Source: Bacteroidota bacterium (GTDB lineage Bacteria; Bacteroidota; Ignavibacteria; Palsa-1295). Taken from it: a DNA stretch of 64,000 nt. Position numbers and translations under genes: made by a program. How positions within the stretch are numbered: position 1 is the first letter of the stretch; every line of letters starts with the position of its first letter. Below the pieces are notes generated by a model. The model had not been told where the DNA came from. It saw only the letters and a list, made by a program, of their open reading frames with translations, and did no database searches. Shown piece by piece: positions 18,430 to 26,288 of this stretch. Where the stretch lies: NCBI GenBank assembly GCA_030706745.1, contig JAUZNX010000003.1, forward strand, positions 62,001 through 126,000. The letters are read 5' to 3'.

Positions 18430-18636
18430 CTAATGCAGCGTATCCGGACGTACTGCCGTATCCGGCTTTGAGGGAGCCGGAGCCGCACCGCTTGGGGCTG
18501 GCGGAGGGGCAGTATAGGTCTGAGTCGAAGAGGATGAGTTTGTGGTCGAGCTTGAATCGTAGTTCAGTTGCTGGTCTTGCTTCGTGCAGGCCGCAAGAAA
18601 CAGTAAGAGGGTGGTGCAGATGAAAAGTCGCTTCAT
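18430..18636 (-). CDS. Small lipoprotein with Ser/Thr/Pro-rich tail
   Basis: 68 aa. The signal peptide MKRLFICTTLLLFLAAC ends in a clear lipobox (LAAC), so Cys17 should be lipidated. The mature part is only ~50 residues of low-complexity Ser/Thr/Asn, then Pro/Ala (APPPAPSGAAPAPSKP). The tail could span into the peptidoglycan or periplasm. The gene is divergent from ffh across a 129-bp gap that must hold both promoters. No function can be given. Confidence 0.65.
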   Translation of the reverse strand: MKRLFICTTLLLFLAACTKQDQQLNYDSSSTTNSSSSTQTYTAPPPAPSGAAPAPSKPDTAVRPDTLH

Positions 18637-18765
18637 AAGATAGGTATTGTTTTGCTTATCACCGTCACTGCAAAAAATTGACCAAGCCGCTCCGTCTCAA
18701 AGGCAACTGGCACAAAGGCCTCGTGCCTCGTGTTCCTGCTCCGCTAAAATTTCACAGGACAGATA

Positions 18766-20106
18766 ATGTTTGAATCCCTCAGTTCACGCTTCGACGAACT
18801 CTACAAGAAAATCCGTGGCCAGGCACGCCTGAGCGAAGGAAATGTCGCGGAAATCTCCCGCGATATTCGTCGCGCGCTGCTCGACGCCGACGTGAATTAC
18901 AAGGTCGCGAAGAAATTCGTCGATGACGTACAGGCCAAAGCGCTCGGCGCGGAGGTCTTGCGCTCGGTCAACCCCGAACAGCAGTTCATCAAGATCCTCT
19001 ACGATGAGCTGGTGATGATGATGGGTGAGAGCACGCAGGAGATCAAGTTCTCTACGGACTTCCCGACCGTAATCATGATTTGCGGTCTGCAGGGCTCGGG
19101 CAAAACGACATTCACGGCGAAGCTCGGAAATCTCCTCAAAGGCAAAAACCGCAAGCCGCTTCTCATCGCTGCCGACATCTACCGTCCGGCCGCTATCGAG
19201 CAATTGAAATTACTCGGGGCACAGATTGATGTGCCAGTCTTTACGATCGATGGTGAAAAGAACGCCGTCAAGATCGCGGAGCAAGGAGTTCGATATGCGC
19301 GAGAGAACGCATACGAGACGGTCATCATCGATACGGCAGGACGGCTCTCGATCGATGAGGTGATGATGCAGGAGGTCGCCGACATTAAGTCGCGCGTCAA
19401 GCCGCACGAGATCCTGTTCGTATGCGATGCGATGACTGGTCAGGATGCCGTCACGACCGCAAAGACATTCCACGACAAGCTGAAATTCGATGGCATCGTA
19501 CTGACCAAGCTCGATGGCGATGCTCGTGGGGGAGCGGCGCTTTCGATTCGCTCCGTCGTCGAAGAGCCGATCAAGTTTGTATCCACCGGTGAGAAGCTCG
19601 ATGCGATCGAGACATTCCACCCGGACCGCATGGCTTCGCGCATTCTCGGCATGGGCGATGTCGTCTCGCTGGTCGAGCGCGCCGAAGCGCAGGTCTCTGC
19701 CGAGGAAGCCGCCAAGGTTGAGGAGAAGCTCCGCAAAAACGAGTTCACATTCGATGATTTCTTGGTGCAGCTTCAGCACATCAAGAAGATGGGCTCGCTC
19801 AAGGAAATCCTGGGGATGATTCCCGGCGTGAATGCCGCTGCGCTCGCCGAAGCCAACATCGACGAGAAATCATTTGCGCGCGTCGAAGCCATTGTTCACT
19901 CGATGACGAAAGAGGAGCGCCACTGGCCGCATATTCTCAGCGGACCCCGCCGCGCGCGCATTGCACTCGGCAGTGGGACGAGTGTGCAAGAGGTCAACCG
20001 GCTGGTCAAGCAGTTTGCCGATATGCAGAAGATGATGAAGAAACTCTCGCGAGGGAAGATGTCGAAGCAAGTGCGGGAGCTCGCCGGTATGAAATTGCCC
20101 GAATAG
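18766..20106 (+). CDS. ffh: Signal recognition particle protein Ffh
   Basis: 446 aa, normal length. Ffh is the GTPase that, with 4.5S RNA, recognises signal sequences of nascent membrane proteins and docks with FtsY. The N domain occupies residues 1-~90. The G domain shows G1 GLQGSGKTT (about residue 107), the insertion-box region DIYRPAAIEQLK, G3 DTAGR (about 189) and G4 TKLDGDARGGA (about 246). The Met-rich M domain follows from ~325 (QLQHIKKMGSLKEILGMIPG, then QFADMQKMMKKLSRG). The spacing ALGSGTSVQEVNRLVKQF is the RNA-binding motif region. The 4.5S RNA gene was not found in this window. Confidence 0.97.
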   Translation: MFESLSSRFDELYKKIRGQARLSEGNVAEISRDIRRALLDADVNYKVAKKFVDDVQAKALGAEVLRSVNPEQQFIKILYDELVMMMGESTQEIKFSTDFPTVIMICGLQGSGKTTFTAKLGNLLKGKNRKPLLIAADIYRPAAIEQLKLLGAQIDVPVFTIDGEKNAVKIAEQGVRYARENAYETVIIDTAGRLSIDEVMMQEVADIKSRVKPHEILFVCDAMTGQDAVTTAKTFHDKLKFDGIVLTKLDGDARGGAALSIRSVVEEPIKFVSTGEKLDAIETFHPDRMASRILGMGDVVSLVERAEAQVSAEEAAKVEEKLRKNEFTFDDFLVQLQHIKKMGSLKEILGMIPGVNAAALAEANIDEKSFARVEAIVHSMTKEERHWPHILSGPRRARIALGSGTSVQEVNRLVKQFADMQKMMKKLSRGKMSKQVRELAGMKLPE

Positions 20107-20327
20107 AACCTGGATTTCGCGGATTGAGGGTGGCGCAACCATGGTTGCGCCCGATTACGCGGACGATTTTCAGGATTTGGAACCTCGGTCAATAGCCCAG
20201 GGTGGAGCAGAGCGGAACCCTGGGATTCGGTTTAGTGGTGCGCCCCATTACAATTGAAACCTCCTGCCAAGACACTCCGTATGTCTTCTAGCATTCGCTT
20301 AGCATTCGCTTAACCAATCGTCACATT
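20107..20327. repeat. Intergenic palindromes and short tandem repeat after ffh
   Basis: Three structures are visible. A perfect 20-nt palindrome at 20132-20151 (GGCGCAACC and its complement) may end ffh transcription but lacks a T-run. An inverted repeat CCCAGGGT/ACCCTGGG lies at 20196-20203/20217-20224 around a 13-nt loop, resembling a dispersed repeat. A duplicated 12-mer AGCATTCGCTTA lies just before the next gene (about 20290-20313). Confidence 0.5.
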
Positions 20328-20750
20328 ATGAAATCTGGTCTTAAATTCTTCGCGATCATCCTTACGCTCACGCTGACGCTTGCCCATACGAATAAGGCCA
20401 GCGCCCAACAAAAGCCGAGCGCGGATTCTGCCGCATTCGACGAGCAGCTCTCGCAGAAGATCAAACAGACCATCGACATCGCGATGAACGCGGCCTCCAA
20501 GGCCATGGTCATCGCGCAGCAAGAGCTGAAGCGGTCCGATTCCTCATTGCACTTGTCGGATTCCGCGCTCAAGCAATCCGATGAGGCAATCAAAAAAGGG
20601 AAAGCCGCGATGAAGGCTGCCGCGAATGCGCTCAAAAAGTCTGGCGCACTCGAGCGCGCGCAAAAATCTTTCGAAGGCGCCGCCAAGTCGTTCGAAGATG
20701 CGATGAAGGAGTTCGAAAAGGAATTCGAGAAGGAGATGCACGGGCAATAG
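20328..20750 (+). CDS. Exported Ala/Lys/Glu-rich helical protein, unknown
   Basis: 140 aa. Signal peptide MKSGLKFFAIILTLTLTLA with cleavage near KASAQ. The mature part is almost wholly predicted helix, with an AxxA/KxxK pattern and heptad-like spacing (ALKQSDEAIKKGKAAMKAAA, then FEGAAKSFEDAMKEFEKEFE), so an amphipathic or coiled-coil periplasmic protein is likely. It resembles no family I can name with confidence. The opposite strand is also open over much of its length because of the skewed composition, but the signal peptide supports this frame. Confidence 0.6.
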   Translation: MKSGLKFFAIILTLTLTLAHTNKASAQQKPSADSAAFDEQLSQKIKQTIDIAMNAASKAMVIAQQELKRSDSSLHLSDSALKQSDEAIKKGKAAMKAAANALKKSGALERAQKSFEGAAKSFEDAMKEFEKEFEKEMHGQ

Positions 20751-20868
20751 GGGACACGGCCCTGATGGAGTTCGATGCGCCGAAGGCGCCGGGTACGTAT
20801 GTGATTCGAATTTTGGGACTCGCCGGCGCGGTGCGACTGGTTGTCGAGTGAATGCCCCGATCCCCGAA

Positions 20869-20977
20869 CAATCTCCCTGTCCAAGTAATCGCACTTGCGC
20901 TGAAGTTGCTCGCGCTCGGAATCGCGGTGCGTGGCGGCACGCTGCTTCTTGGTCGAGCGCATTTTATCGACGAGAAG
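20869..20977 (-). pseudogene. Remnant of type IIG R-M enzyme C-terminus (copy 3)
   Basis: On the minus strand this encodes STKKQRAATHRDSEREQLQR and CDYLDREI, nearly the same as the coiled-coil C-terminal tail of the type IIG enzyme further right. It stops matching before the final LVYQLYGL segment. No start, stop or catalytic part is retained, so this is a fragment. Its other end (ATCGACGAGAAGAG at the right edge) matches sequence just upstream of the tail in the intact gene. Confidence 0.8.
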
Positions 20978-20982
20978 AGCGT

Positions 20983-21022
20983 CAGAACTGTGATTCATGT
21001 GATTGGATTGATTGGCGCATGA
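20983..21022 (+). repeat. 40-bp direct repeat, left flank of GxxExxY gene
   Basis: It matches 21482-21521 at 34 of 40 positions in the same orientation, including the end GCGCATGA/ACGCATGA. Its last base is immediately next to the stop codon of the GxxExxY gene. Core: GAACTGTGATTCATGTGATT. Confidence 0.8.
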
Positions 21023-21481
21023 TTACTGCTTTGCTTCTCCCTGCATCGGGTGCTCAACAGCAGCAATCTCAGTTCGGACACGTGGTTTGTACTTCGCGTT
21101 ACTCAGCCGGTGAAACTGCAGGCTGCGGGCTCCGAAATTGATGAGCAGTCCAGTCTTGATATTGTATGCTTCTAAATAGTTGATCGCTTGCGCCAAATGC
21201 ACATCCTGCAACTCGATCAGCGCTTTCAATTCCACGGAGATGCGTTGCTCCACGAGAAAATCAACTCGACGCGTTCCAACGCGCTCTCCCTTAAAATAGA
21301 TAGGCATCTCGTGCTCGCGGGAGAACGCGAGTCCTTCATCACGCATCTCGATGCCGAGCGACCGTTGGTACACGACTTCCTGAAATCCATTGCCGAGCGC
21401 TGCGTGAACCCGCATCGCACATCCGATGATGCGGCCAGTGAGTTCGCTATCGACATACGTAGGATCAATGTAGGATGCCAT
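21023..21481 (-). CDS. GxxExxY protein, PD-(D/E)xK nuclease-like
   Basis: 152 aa. It carries the family-defining motif GFQEVVY (G32, E35, Y38) inside GNGFQEVVYQRSL. It then has RRVDFLVEQRISVELKAL, with Asp74, Glu84 and Lys86 in the D-x9-ExK arrangement of PD-(D/E)xK nucleases, and QAINYLEAYNIKTGLLINFG. GxxExxY proteins are small, often multi-copy and patchily distributed; their function is unknown. The gene sits exactly between two 40-bp direct repeats, start codon against one and stop codon against the other, and between two remnants of the type IIG enzyme. A mobile or exchangeable cassette is the obvious reading. Confidence 0.88.
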   Translation of the reverse strand: MASYIDPTYVDSELTGRIIGCAMRVHAALGNGFQEVVYQRSLGIEMRDEGLAFSREHEMPIYFKGERVGTRRVDFLVEQRISVELKALIELQDVHLAQAINYLEAYNIKTGLLINFGARSLQFHRLSNAKYKPRVRTEIAAVEHPMQGEAKQ

Positions 21482-21521
21482 CTGAACTATGATTTATGTG
21501 ATTGTAGTGATTGACGCATGA
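21482..21521 (+). repeat. 40-bp direct repeat, right flank of GxxExxY gene
   Basis: Partner of the repeat at 20983-21022 (six mismatches). It begins one base after the GxxExxY start codon, so it also forms that gene's 5' untranslated region. Core GAACTATGATTTATGTGATT. Confidence 0.8.
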
Positions 21522-21550
21522 AGGAGGCCGGTGCATCAGAAATCATATCC

Positions 21551-21684
21551 CAATCAAACAAATCAGACGAATCACAGTTCAGATACTGGCGTCTAAACTG
21601 TGATTCGTTCGATTGGGCAATTACCTCAACGAGCGTCAAAGCCAATCATCGTTCAATCACGCAACTCACATAAATCACAGTTCA
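21551..21684. repeat. Three further copies of the AACTGTGATT repeat
   Basis: The same motif as the 40-bp direct repeats recurs at 21551-21583 (minus), 21591-21617 (plus) and 21651-21684 (minus). The first two face each other as an inverted pair round ATACTGGCGTC. With the two direct repeats this makes five copies in 700 bp, so the stretch between the GxxExxY gene and the next type IIG remnant is built of this repeat. Confidence 0.7.
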
Positions 21685-21843
21685 GATGCCCCCTCCACAA
21701 TCCTAATCTCCTCCGCCGTCAGCCCGTAAAGCTGATACACCAGCTTGTCGATCTCCCCGTCCAAGTAATCGCACTTGCGCTGGAGCTGCTCGCGCTCGGA
21801 CACGCGGTGCGCGGTGGCAAGCTGCTTCTTCGTCGCGAGCATT
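21675..21843 (-). pseudogene. Remnant of type IIG R-M enzyme C-terminus (copy 2)
   Basis: The minus strand encodes MLATKKQLATAHRVSEREQL, then QRKCDYLDGEIDKLVYQLYG and LTAEEIRIVEG before a stop. Apart from a few residues this is the C-terminal ~50 residues of the intact enzyme. DNA identity is roughly 90 percent, with differences mostly at third codon positions. It directly abuts the 3' end of the 240-aa membrane-anchored gene. No upstream catalytic part exists. Confidence 0.85.
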
Positions 21844-22564
21844 ACCTGGAAGTTGTGAGCCATGAGAATACGAATGCCGCTAATAGATTTACGACGAAGG
21901 CAACGAGAACTGAAAGGATCAAAGAAATATATGGATGCGCCTGAATTCGCGTCCGCCAGCGGTAGTAAGCTTGCTGCCGCAGCTTACGAAGTTCCTTTTT
22001 TACATCGTGAATGAGATCCGTGGAAATGCCGCGCCGTCGCAATATCGAAGCACATGACTCGCACAGACTGGGACTGGCGGAGGAGTACACCACATCTGCG
22101 ATGCTCCCACTCAAATCAAAAAGACAGCCACGAGTGGCTTCGTGAAGCATCTCGATTCGGTCGTCACTTGGAAGTCGACTCTTGTATGCTTTATAGGCCA
22201 GAACCGCCTCATATAAATTTCGCAAGATGAAGTTTTCAAAGTCAATATGTTCTGCCTGGAGGAATAGCCCCGGTTCCGATAGGCTTATTAGAGCACGATT
22301 ATCTGAGAGACGTCGCATATAATAATTGTCTTCCAGAGGTGCGTTAATAAGGCCTATGGTAATATCCGCCTCAACCTCACATTCAAGCATCCTGCTCGCT
22401 GTGGCATCAGAGTAGCCCCAGGTTTCGAGATCGCAGTCCTCGGTAATCTCATGGTGTTGAATGTCACTTATCCGGAATAGCTCTGACTTCCAATTCCTCA
22501 ACTTCGATTCATTGAGCGCGTATGGCAACTCAAACACTTTGAGGGCGATGTTCACAGCATTCAT
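21842..22564 (-). CDS. Membrane-anchored protein coupled to type IIG R-M gene, unknown
   Basis: 240 aa; the ATG overlaps the stop of the restriction-modification gene (ATGA), so the two are translated together. It has a soluble part of ~205 residues with the conserved-looking segments SLSEPGLFLQAEHIDFENFI, HEATRGCLFDLSG (about residue 145) and a CxxC in SLCESCASILRRRG (about 170). A basic stretch is followed by one C-terminal transmembrane helix (YISLILSVLVAFVVNLLAAF). I recall uncharacterised proteins with a TRGCLFD motif, but none with a known function. It is tail-anchored, with the bulk in the cytoplasm. The coupling suggests an accessory defence role, which is inference. Confidence 0.6.
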   Translation of the reverse strand: MNAVNIALKVFELPYALNESKLRNWKSELFRISDIQHHEITEDCDLETWGYSDATASRMLECEVEADITIGLINAPLEDNYYMRRLSDNRALISLSEPGLFLQAEHIDFENFILRNLYEAVLAYKAYKSRLPSDDRIEMLHEATRGCLFDLSGSIADVVYSSASPSLCESCASILRRRGISTDLIHDVKKELRKLRQQAYYRWRTRIQAHPYISLILSVLVAFVVNLLAAFVFSWLTTSR

Positions 22565-25530
22565 TTCACTTCCCCCTCCACAATTCTAATCTCCTCCTCC
22601 GTCAGCCCGTAAAGCTGATACACCAGCTTATCAATCTCCCCGTCTAAGTAATCGCACTTACGCTGAAGCTGCTCGCGCTCGCTGTCGCGGCGGCTTGCCG
22701 TGGCGAGCTTCTTCGTCGCGAGCATTTGATCGACGAGAGACACGAGTCGAATACGTAGCGAGGTATTCTCGGAGTCGTCTGTGGCAATGCTGCGAATCGG
22801 AACCTGCGCGAGGCTGAAAATCGTGACTTGTGGAAATGAGCTTTTGAAGTCGGCAAACATCGTCTGCCAATAGTATCTGACAAGATTCGAATTGAGAATT
22901 GCGAGAATGTACTTCTCCTCGTTCTCATCTTCTGTCATGACGGTGAAGATGTTGCCTGTAACCGCTGTCGGCACTTCAAGCAATGATGCCGTCGGTCTAA
23001 TCCCGATCTGTCGAATCAAAAGCTTGTGCGGAGCAAAGTGAACTTCAGGATCCCAGCAACCGCCGGAGGTCTTTGGTCGCTGGAAAAGGACATACTCGGT
23101 TGATGGATGAATGTAATAGCGATTTACATCGGTGCCAGCGAGAATGGGCACGAACTTGTCACTCTTCTTTTCTTCTGAGAAATACTTAGCTCTATCACCC
23201 GTGATGAGACCCCGATTTATCTTTGCCTTAGTCCCAAGTCTTGTGCTCTTCGCCTCCATCTTTTGAATTAGCGGAGCATTCCCTTCATTCAACAGGACGT
23301 TCCAGACAGCGCCACTAAACTCACCGAACCGGTGCTGTGCGATTGGCTCATAGATCTCCGTTCGATTGAGGAAGTCATCGTTGCCTCCTATTGTGACACG
23401 AATGACATTGTCCCCATTCGACATGCCTTCTTGCTCTCGGCCAAGAACTAATACCGCAGTGTGAACATCGGCTCCGGCAAATACTGACTCGCGATGCACA
23501 GCGACAATATCCAGAAGCGAATGCTCAATGAGCCACTTGCGCAATTTCTCGACATAGACATTATTCAAAATGCTCGAAGGAATGATGTAGCCGAGCTTTC
23601 CTCTGTTTTTGAGCAGAAGCGTTGCTCGCTGAAGAAAAAGGTGAAAGAAATCTACTTTGAAATCAGCGGCAAAGAATCTCGAACGAAGGTATGCAAGCAT
23701 CTCATTCGATGTGTTATGAGGCTGCAACATCCTATATGGCGGATTCCCAACGATTGCATCGAAACCGCCATGGCGCATGACGTCACGGAATGAACTCTCA
23801 AAACTAAAAGGGTTGATCCGCTTCTTTTCTTCGTCCGATAGAGGGAACAGAGTCTCGATGTCATACTCGACAAGCGAGTTGCCGCAGACGATATTCTTAG
23901 AAAGATCGGGGAGAATTTTGGTCCGTTCGAAGGAGAGCTGGCTTGCACCGGCGCCGGACTCGGACTCCAGAAATTTCAGGAAGAGCGAGAGCTGCGCGAC
24001 CTCGACGGCCTGCGGGTCGATATCGACGCCATAGATATTATCGAGCAAAATCTGCTGCTTCTGTTTGAGCGAGAGCGCATAGACGCCTTTGTCGATCTGG
24101 ATGCACCCGGCTTTCTTTGCTTCGTCGGGATGCTGGTTGTACCACGACTCGACGTGGTGCAATACCCGATCATACACGGCAATGAGGAAGGAGCCGGAGC
24201 CGCAAGCGATGTCGGCAAAGCGGAGTTTGGAGACTTCCTTCGGGGTCAGCCCGATTCCCGCCTGTGTGCTCGGAAGCGCTGCTTCCGAGCTCTTGACGGA
24301 AGCAGCGCTTCCGTCCACACGGGCGGGATTGAGGATTTTCCCGACGGTATTCTCGACAATGTAATCAACAATATACTTCGGCGTGTAATAGACGCCGCCG
24401 GCTTTGCGGACTTCGGGTTTGTAATCAATCGATGCACGCTTGGCCGTTACGGTGACGACCTTGCCCAAGAACCGCTCGTAAATCGAACCGAGTAGTTCGA
24501 CCGGGATGTAACTGAACAGGTACTTCGAATTGTGGTGCGAGATTTCGCTGCAAATCTCTGCGAAGACTTTTTCATCCGGCGCGTGGAACGTCGGCTTATC
24601 GACATCATGCGGCTTGAAGACGACACCGTTGTACTTGACGTCGAGTTCTTTGCTCCACGCGATAAATGACTTCCACGATCCGCCTTTCTTCGCCGCTATC
24701 TGATCGACGATGTAGTCCGACTCGATATTACGATCTTCGAGGAATCGGATGAAGACGAGGCGGTCGATAACTTTTTGCGTCGCCTCGGTGAGCGATTCGG
24801 CATCGAGCGATTCGTCCGCCTTCTTGAACGCCTTTGCGAGCTTCAAACGGTACTCTTCGAGCGTGTCGAGGAATTTGTCGTCGGTGGGTCGGGCTTCTTC
24901 CTGTGTGAGTTTCGCTGCACCTTTGCCGCGCTGCTTCGGCAACTCCAAAGCAAACCCCTTCAACTTGCCTGCTTCGATCGCTTCGCGGGAGAAGAGCCAG
25001 TAGAAGTCTCCGAACCGTTCGCGGTCGAGAAAGTCCTTGTAGTTGAAGGTCTTTATCTGCGCCGAAGGAAAGCTTTTATCGATGTTCGGCTCATACCGGC
25101 AATCGACAATATGGAATTCCTGAAAATCGGTCAGCACGCCCACGGGCGTCTTTGCGCTTCGTCCATATCGGACGATCTGAAAATAGGAATCGGGATTGCC
25201 AACGGATACGGATGGCTTCTTCGCTTCAACGAAAAATACCGTATCCCGATAGTTCGGCTTGAGATGAAACGCATAATCCGCCCGGCGTCCGGATGAGTTG
25301 CTGTCGGGATTCTTCTCGACTTTGACCTCTTGCTCGCGCGGGTTCGTCTGCCGCTCGTGCCGCACGTCCCACCCGAGCGCGGAGAAGAACTTGTCGATGA
25401 AATCGGTGCGGACCTCAGACTCCTGATATTTGGGCGAGAGGTATTCGGTCTCATGCTCTTCGAACTGGCGGGCGAGCTCACCGACTTTTAGGAATGCGTC
25501 TTCGAACGGAGTCAAGGTAGGATCAATCAT
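22561..25530 (-). CDS. Type IIG restriction-modification enzyme (Eco57I-like, fused nuclease-methyltransferase)
   Basis: 989 aa from ATG 25530 (MIDPTLTPFEDAFLKVGELA); upstream in-frame sequence is not protein-like. The N-terminal nuclease domain carries the PD-(D/E)xK pattern RRADYAFHL...FFVEAKK (about residues 80-105). The adenine-methyltransferase domain has motif I DIACGSGSF (about 440) and catalytic NPPY (about 597, in FDAIVGNPPYRM). A target-recognition domain follows, then a coiled-coil C-terminus (REQLQRKCDYLDGEIDKLVY). It cuts and methylates DNA at its own site without a separate methylase. Residues ~402-425, just before motif I, are encoded by a palindromic insertion. The stop overlaps the next gene, and the tail is copied twice downstream. 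Confidence 0.9.
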   Translation of the reverse strand: MIDPTLTPFEDAFLKVGELARQFEEHETEYLSPKYQESEVRTDFIDKFFSALGWDVRHERQTNPREQEVKVEKNPDSNSSGRRADYAFHLKPNYRDTVFFVEAKKPSVSVGNPDSYFQIVRYGRSAKTPVGVLTDFQEFHIVDCRYEPNIDKSFPSAQIKTFNYKDFLDRERFGDFYWLFSREAIEAGKLKGFALELPKQRGKGAAKLTQEEARPTDDKFLDTLEEYRLKLAKAFKKADESLDAESLTEATQKVIDRLVFIRFLEDRNIESDYIVDQIAAKKGGSWKSFIAWSKELDVKYNGVVFKPHDVDKPTFHAPDEKVFAEICSEISHHNSKYLFSYIPVELLGSIYERFLGKVVTVTAKRASIDYKPEVRKAGGVYYTPKYIVDYIVENTVGKILNPARVDGSAASVKSSEAALPSTQAGIGLTPKEVSKLRFADIACGSGSFLIAVYDRVLHHVESWYNQHPDEAKKAGCIQIDKGVYALSLKQKQQILLDNIYGVDIDPQAVEVAQLSLFLKFLESESGAGASQLSFERTKILPDLSKNIVCGNSLVEYDIETLFPLSDEEKKRINPFSFESSFRDVMRHGGFDAIVGNPPYRMLQPHNTSNEMLAYLRSRFFAADFKVDFFHLFLQRATLLLKNRGKLGYIIPSSILNNVYVEKLRKWLIEHSLLDIVAVHRESVFAGADVHTAVLVLGREQEGMSNGDNVIRVTIGGNDDFLNRTEIYEPIAQHRFGEFSGAVWNVLLNEGNAPLIQKMEAKSTRLGTKAKINRGLITGDRAKYFSEEKKSDKFVPILAGTDVNRYYIHPSTEYVLFQRPKTSGGCWDPEVHFAPHKLLIRQIGIRPTASLLEVPTAVTGNIFTVMTEDENEEKYILAILNSNLVRYYWQTMFADFKSSFPQVTIFSLAQVPIRSIATDDSENTSLRIRLVSLVDQMLATKKLATASRRDSEREQLQRKCDYLDGEIDKLVYQLYGLTEEEIRIVEGEVK
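22571..22727 (-). repeat. Type IIG tail, intact copy of the three-copy repeat
   Basis: These ~155 bp encode the last ~50 residues of the intact enzyme and match 21689-21843 (about 90 percent) and, in part, 20869-20977. All three copies are in the same orientation. They therefore act as direct repeats bracketing the 240-aa gene and the GxxExxY gene. Confidence 0.85.
24257..24327. repeat. In-frame double-palindrome element inside the type IIG gene
   Basis: Two 17-bp palindromes lie in inverted order: CGGAAGCGCTGCTTCCG (24271-24287) and CGGAAGCAGCGCTTCCG (24297-24313). Outer arms GTGTG/CACAC and CCCGCC/GGCGGG close a 71-bp imperfect hairpin. On the coding strand it is read through as PARVDGSAASVKSSEAALPS and then TQAGIG, without a stop or frameshift. 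A related element lies in intergenic DNA at 52701-52775. Confidence 0.85.
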
Positions 25531-25979
25531 TGGGGCAAAAATACGGCGGAATGTGTCCCGCCACGGCGGGCAGGCACATATTTCGCCCCTAACGGGGCTG
25601 GATTCTCTCGCGGCAGGCTTCACGGCGCTTCCGCACCGTGCTACACAGCGCGGCCTCTCCGAGGCAAGGGCCGGCGGGAGGTTGCCGAGTGGTCCCTACA
25701 ATTATTTGCAGTATTCATAGAAAAAATGCGATGCCGGAGGTATCGAACAACGTTATATTAGATGGAGGGGGGTCTCTTTGTCAATTACGAATTACGAATT
25801 TGGGTCAAAATCGGCTTGTTTGCAAATGGAAAGCAGATGGCTATCCAAGAGACACCGTAACTGTTTCATGAATATTTTCCGAAAACGTAATATAAAATTA
25901 TATAGCGTGTCCATGAGACAGGATTGCAGACAAATTTGGGGAGGAGAGGGCGTTCATTAAATGACAACTCAAAAGAGAG

Positions 25980-26000
25980 AGTTAAAGTATTACTTTAACT
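25980..26000. promoter_or_regulatory. Perfect AT-rich inverted repeat, possible operator or hairpin
   Basis: Two 10-bp arms (AGTTAAAGTA and TACTTTAACT) are separated by one base. There is no following T-run, so an operator fits better than a terminator. No obvious regulator gene is adjacent. Confidence 0.35.
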
Positions 26001-26244
26001 TCGGGCACCTGTTGTCAGGGAAAATATGAAATATGAAGTATGAAATATGAAATGGGCACCTGAACAAAATCGGCTAGCGAAATCGCTTCAGGGAGACTAC
26101 CGAATTTGAATCGAGGGAGCCATTCGGCGAGTAGATTGTTTACACGGCGCATCTGAAATGGACGATCGGTCGTCGAATGATCGATCATCTACAGGAGACT
26201 CTGCGAAGGCCTCTCATGGTATTGGCTCGGCAGACATCCTCCAA

Positions 26245-26263
26245 CGGCGAATGGAATTCGCCG
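26245..26263 (+). promoter_or_regulatory. Hairpin in the rpsP 5' leader
   Basis: CGGCGAAT and ATTCGCCG form an 8-bp perfect stem with a GGA loop 25 bases before the rpsP start codon. A leader stem so near a ribosomal-protein start could regulate translation; this is inference from position only. Confidence 0.35.
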
Positions 26264-26288
26264 GTACACCAATTAATTAGCAAGAACC

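Larger units (their letters stand above)
25531..26288. other. 758-bp intergenic region before rpsP
   Basis: No convincing gene is present; the small open frames here lack recognisable features. The left part (25540-25720) is G+C-rich. The middle is A+T-rich, unlike its neighbours, and includes a 21-nt perfect inverted repeat (25980-26000) and a run of about five ATATGAA units (26022-26053). GGGCACCTG occurs twice (about 26003 and 26054) around that run. The right part is the rpsP leader with a hairpin. It also must hold the promoter of the type IIG gene (minus) and of rpsP (plus). Confidence 0.6.

Noticed and set aside
20107-20327. 4.5S RNA (SRP RNA) gene near ffh
   Set aside because: The palindromes do not contain the conserved GGAA tetraloop stem with its asymmetric loop; they look like repeats or terminators.
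20321-20998. A 225-codon minus-strand frame joining the type IIG tail fragment to sequence opposite the exported helical protein
   Set aside because: The first part is the remnant itself; the rest is antisense to a gene with a clear signal peptide. There is no sign it is a gene.
25638-25960. Small open frames upstream of rpsP
   Set aside because: Short, no ribosome-binding site or recognisable motif, and in an A+T-rich, repeat-bearing gap.
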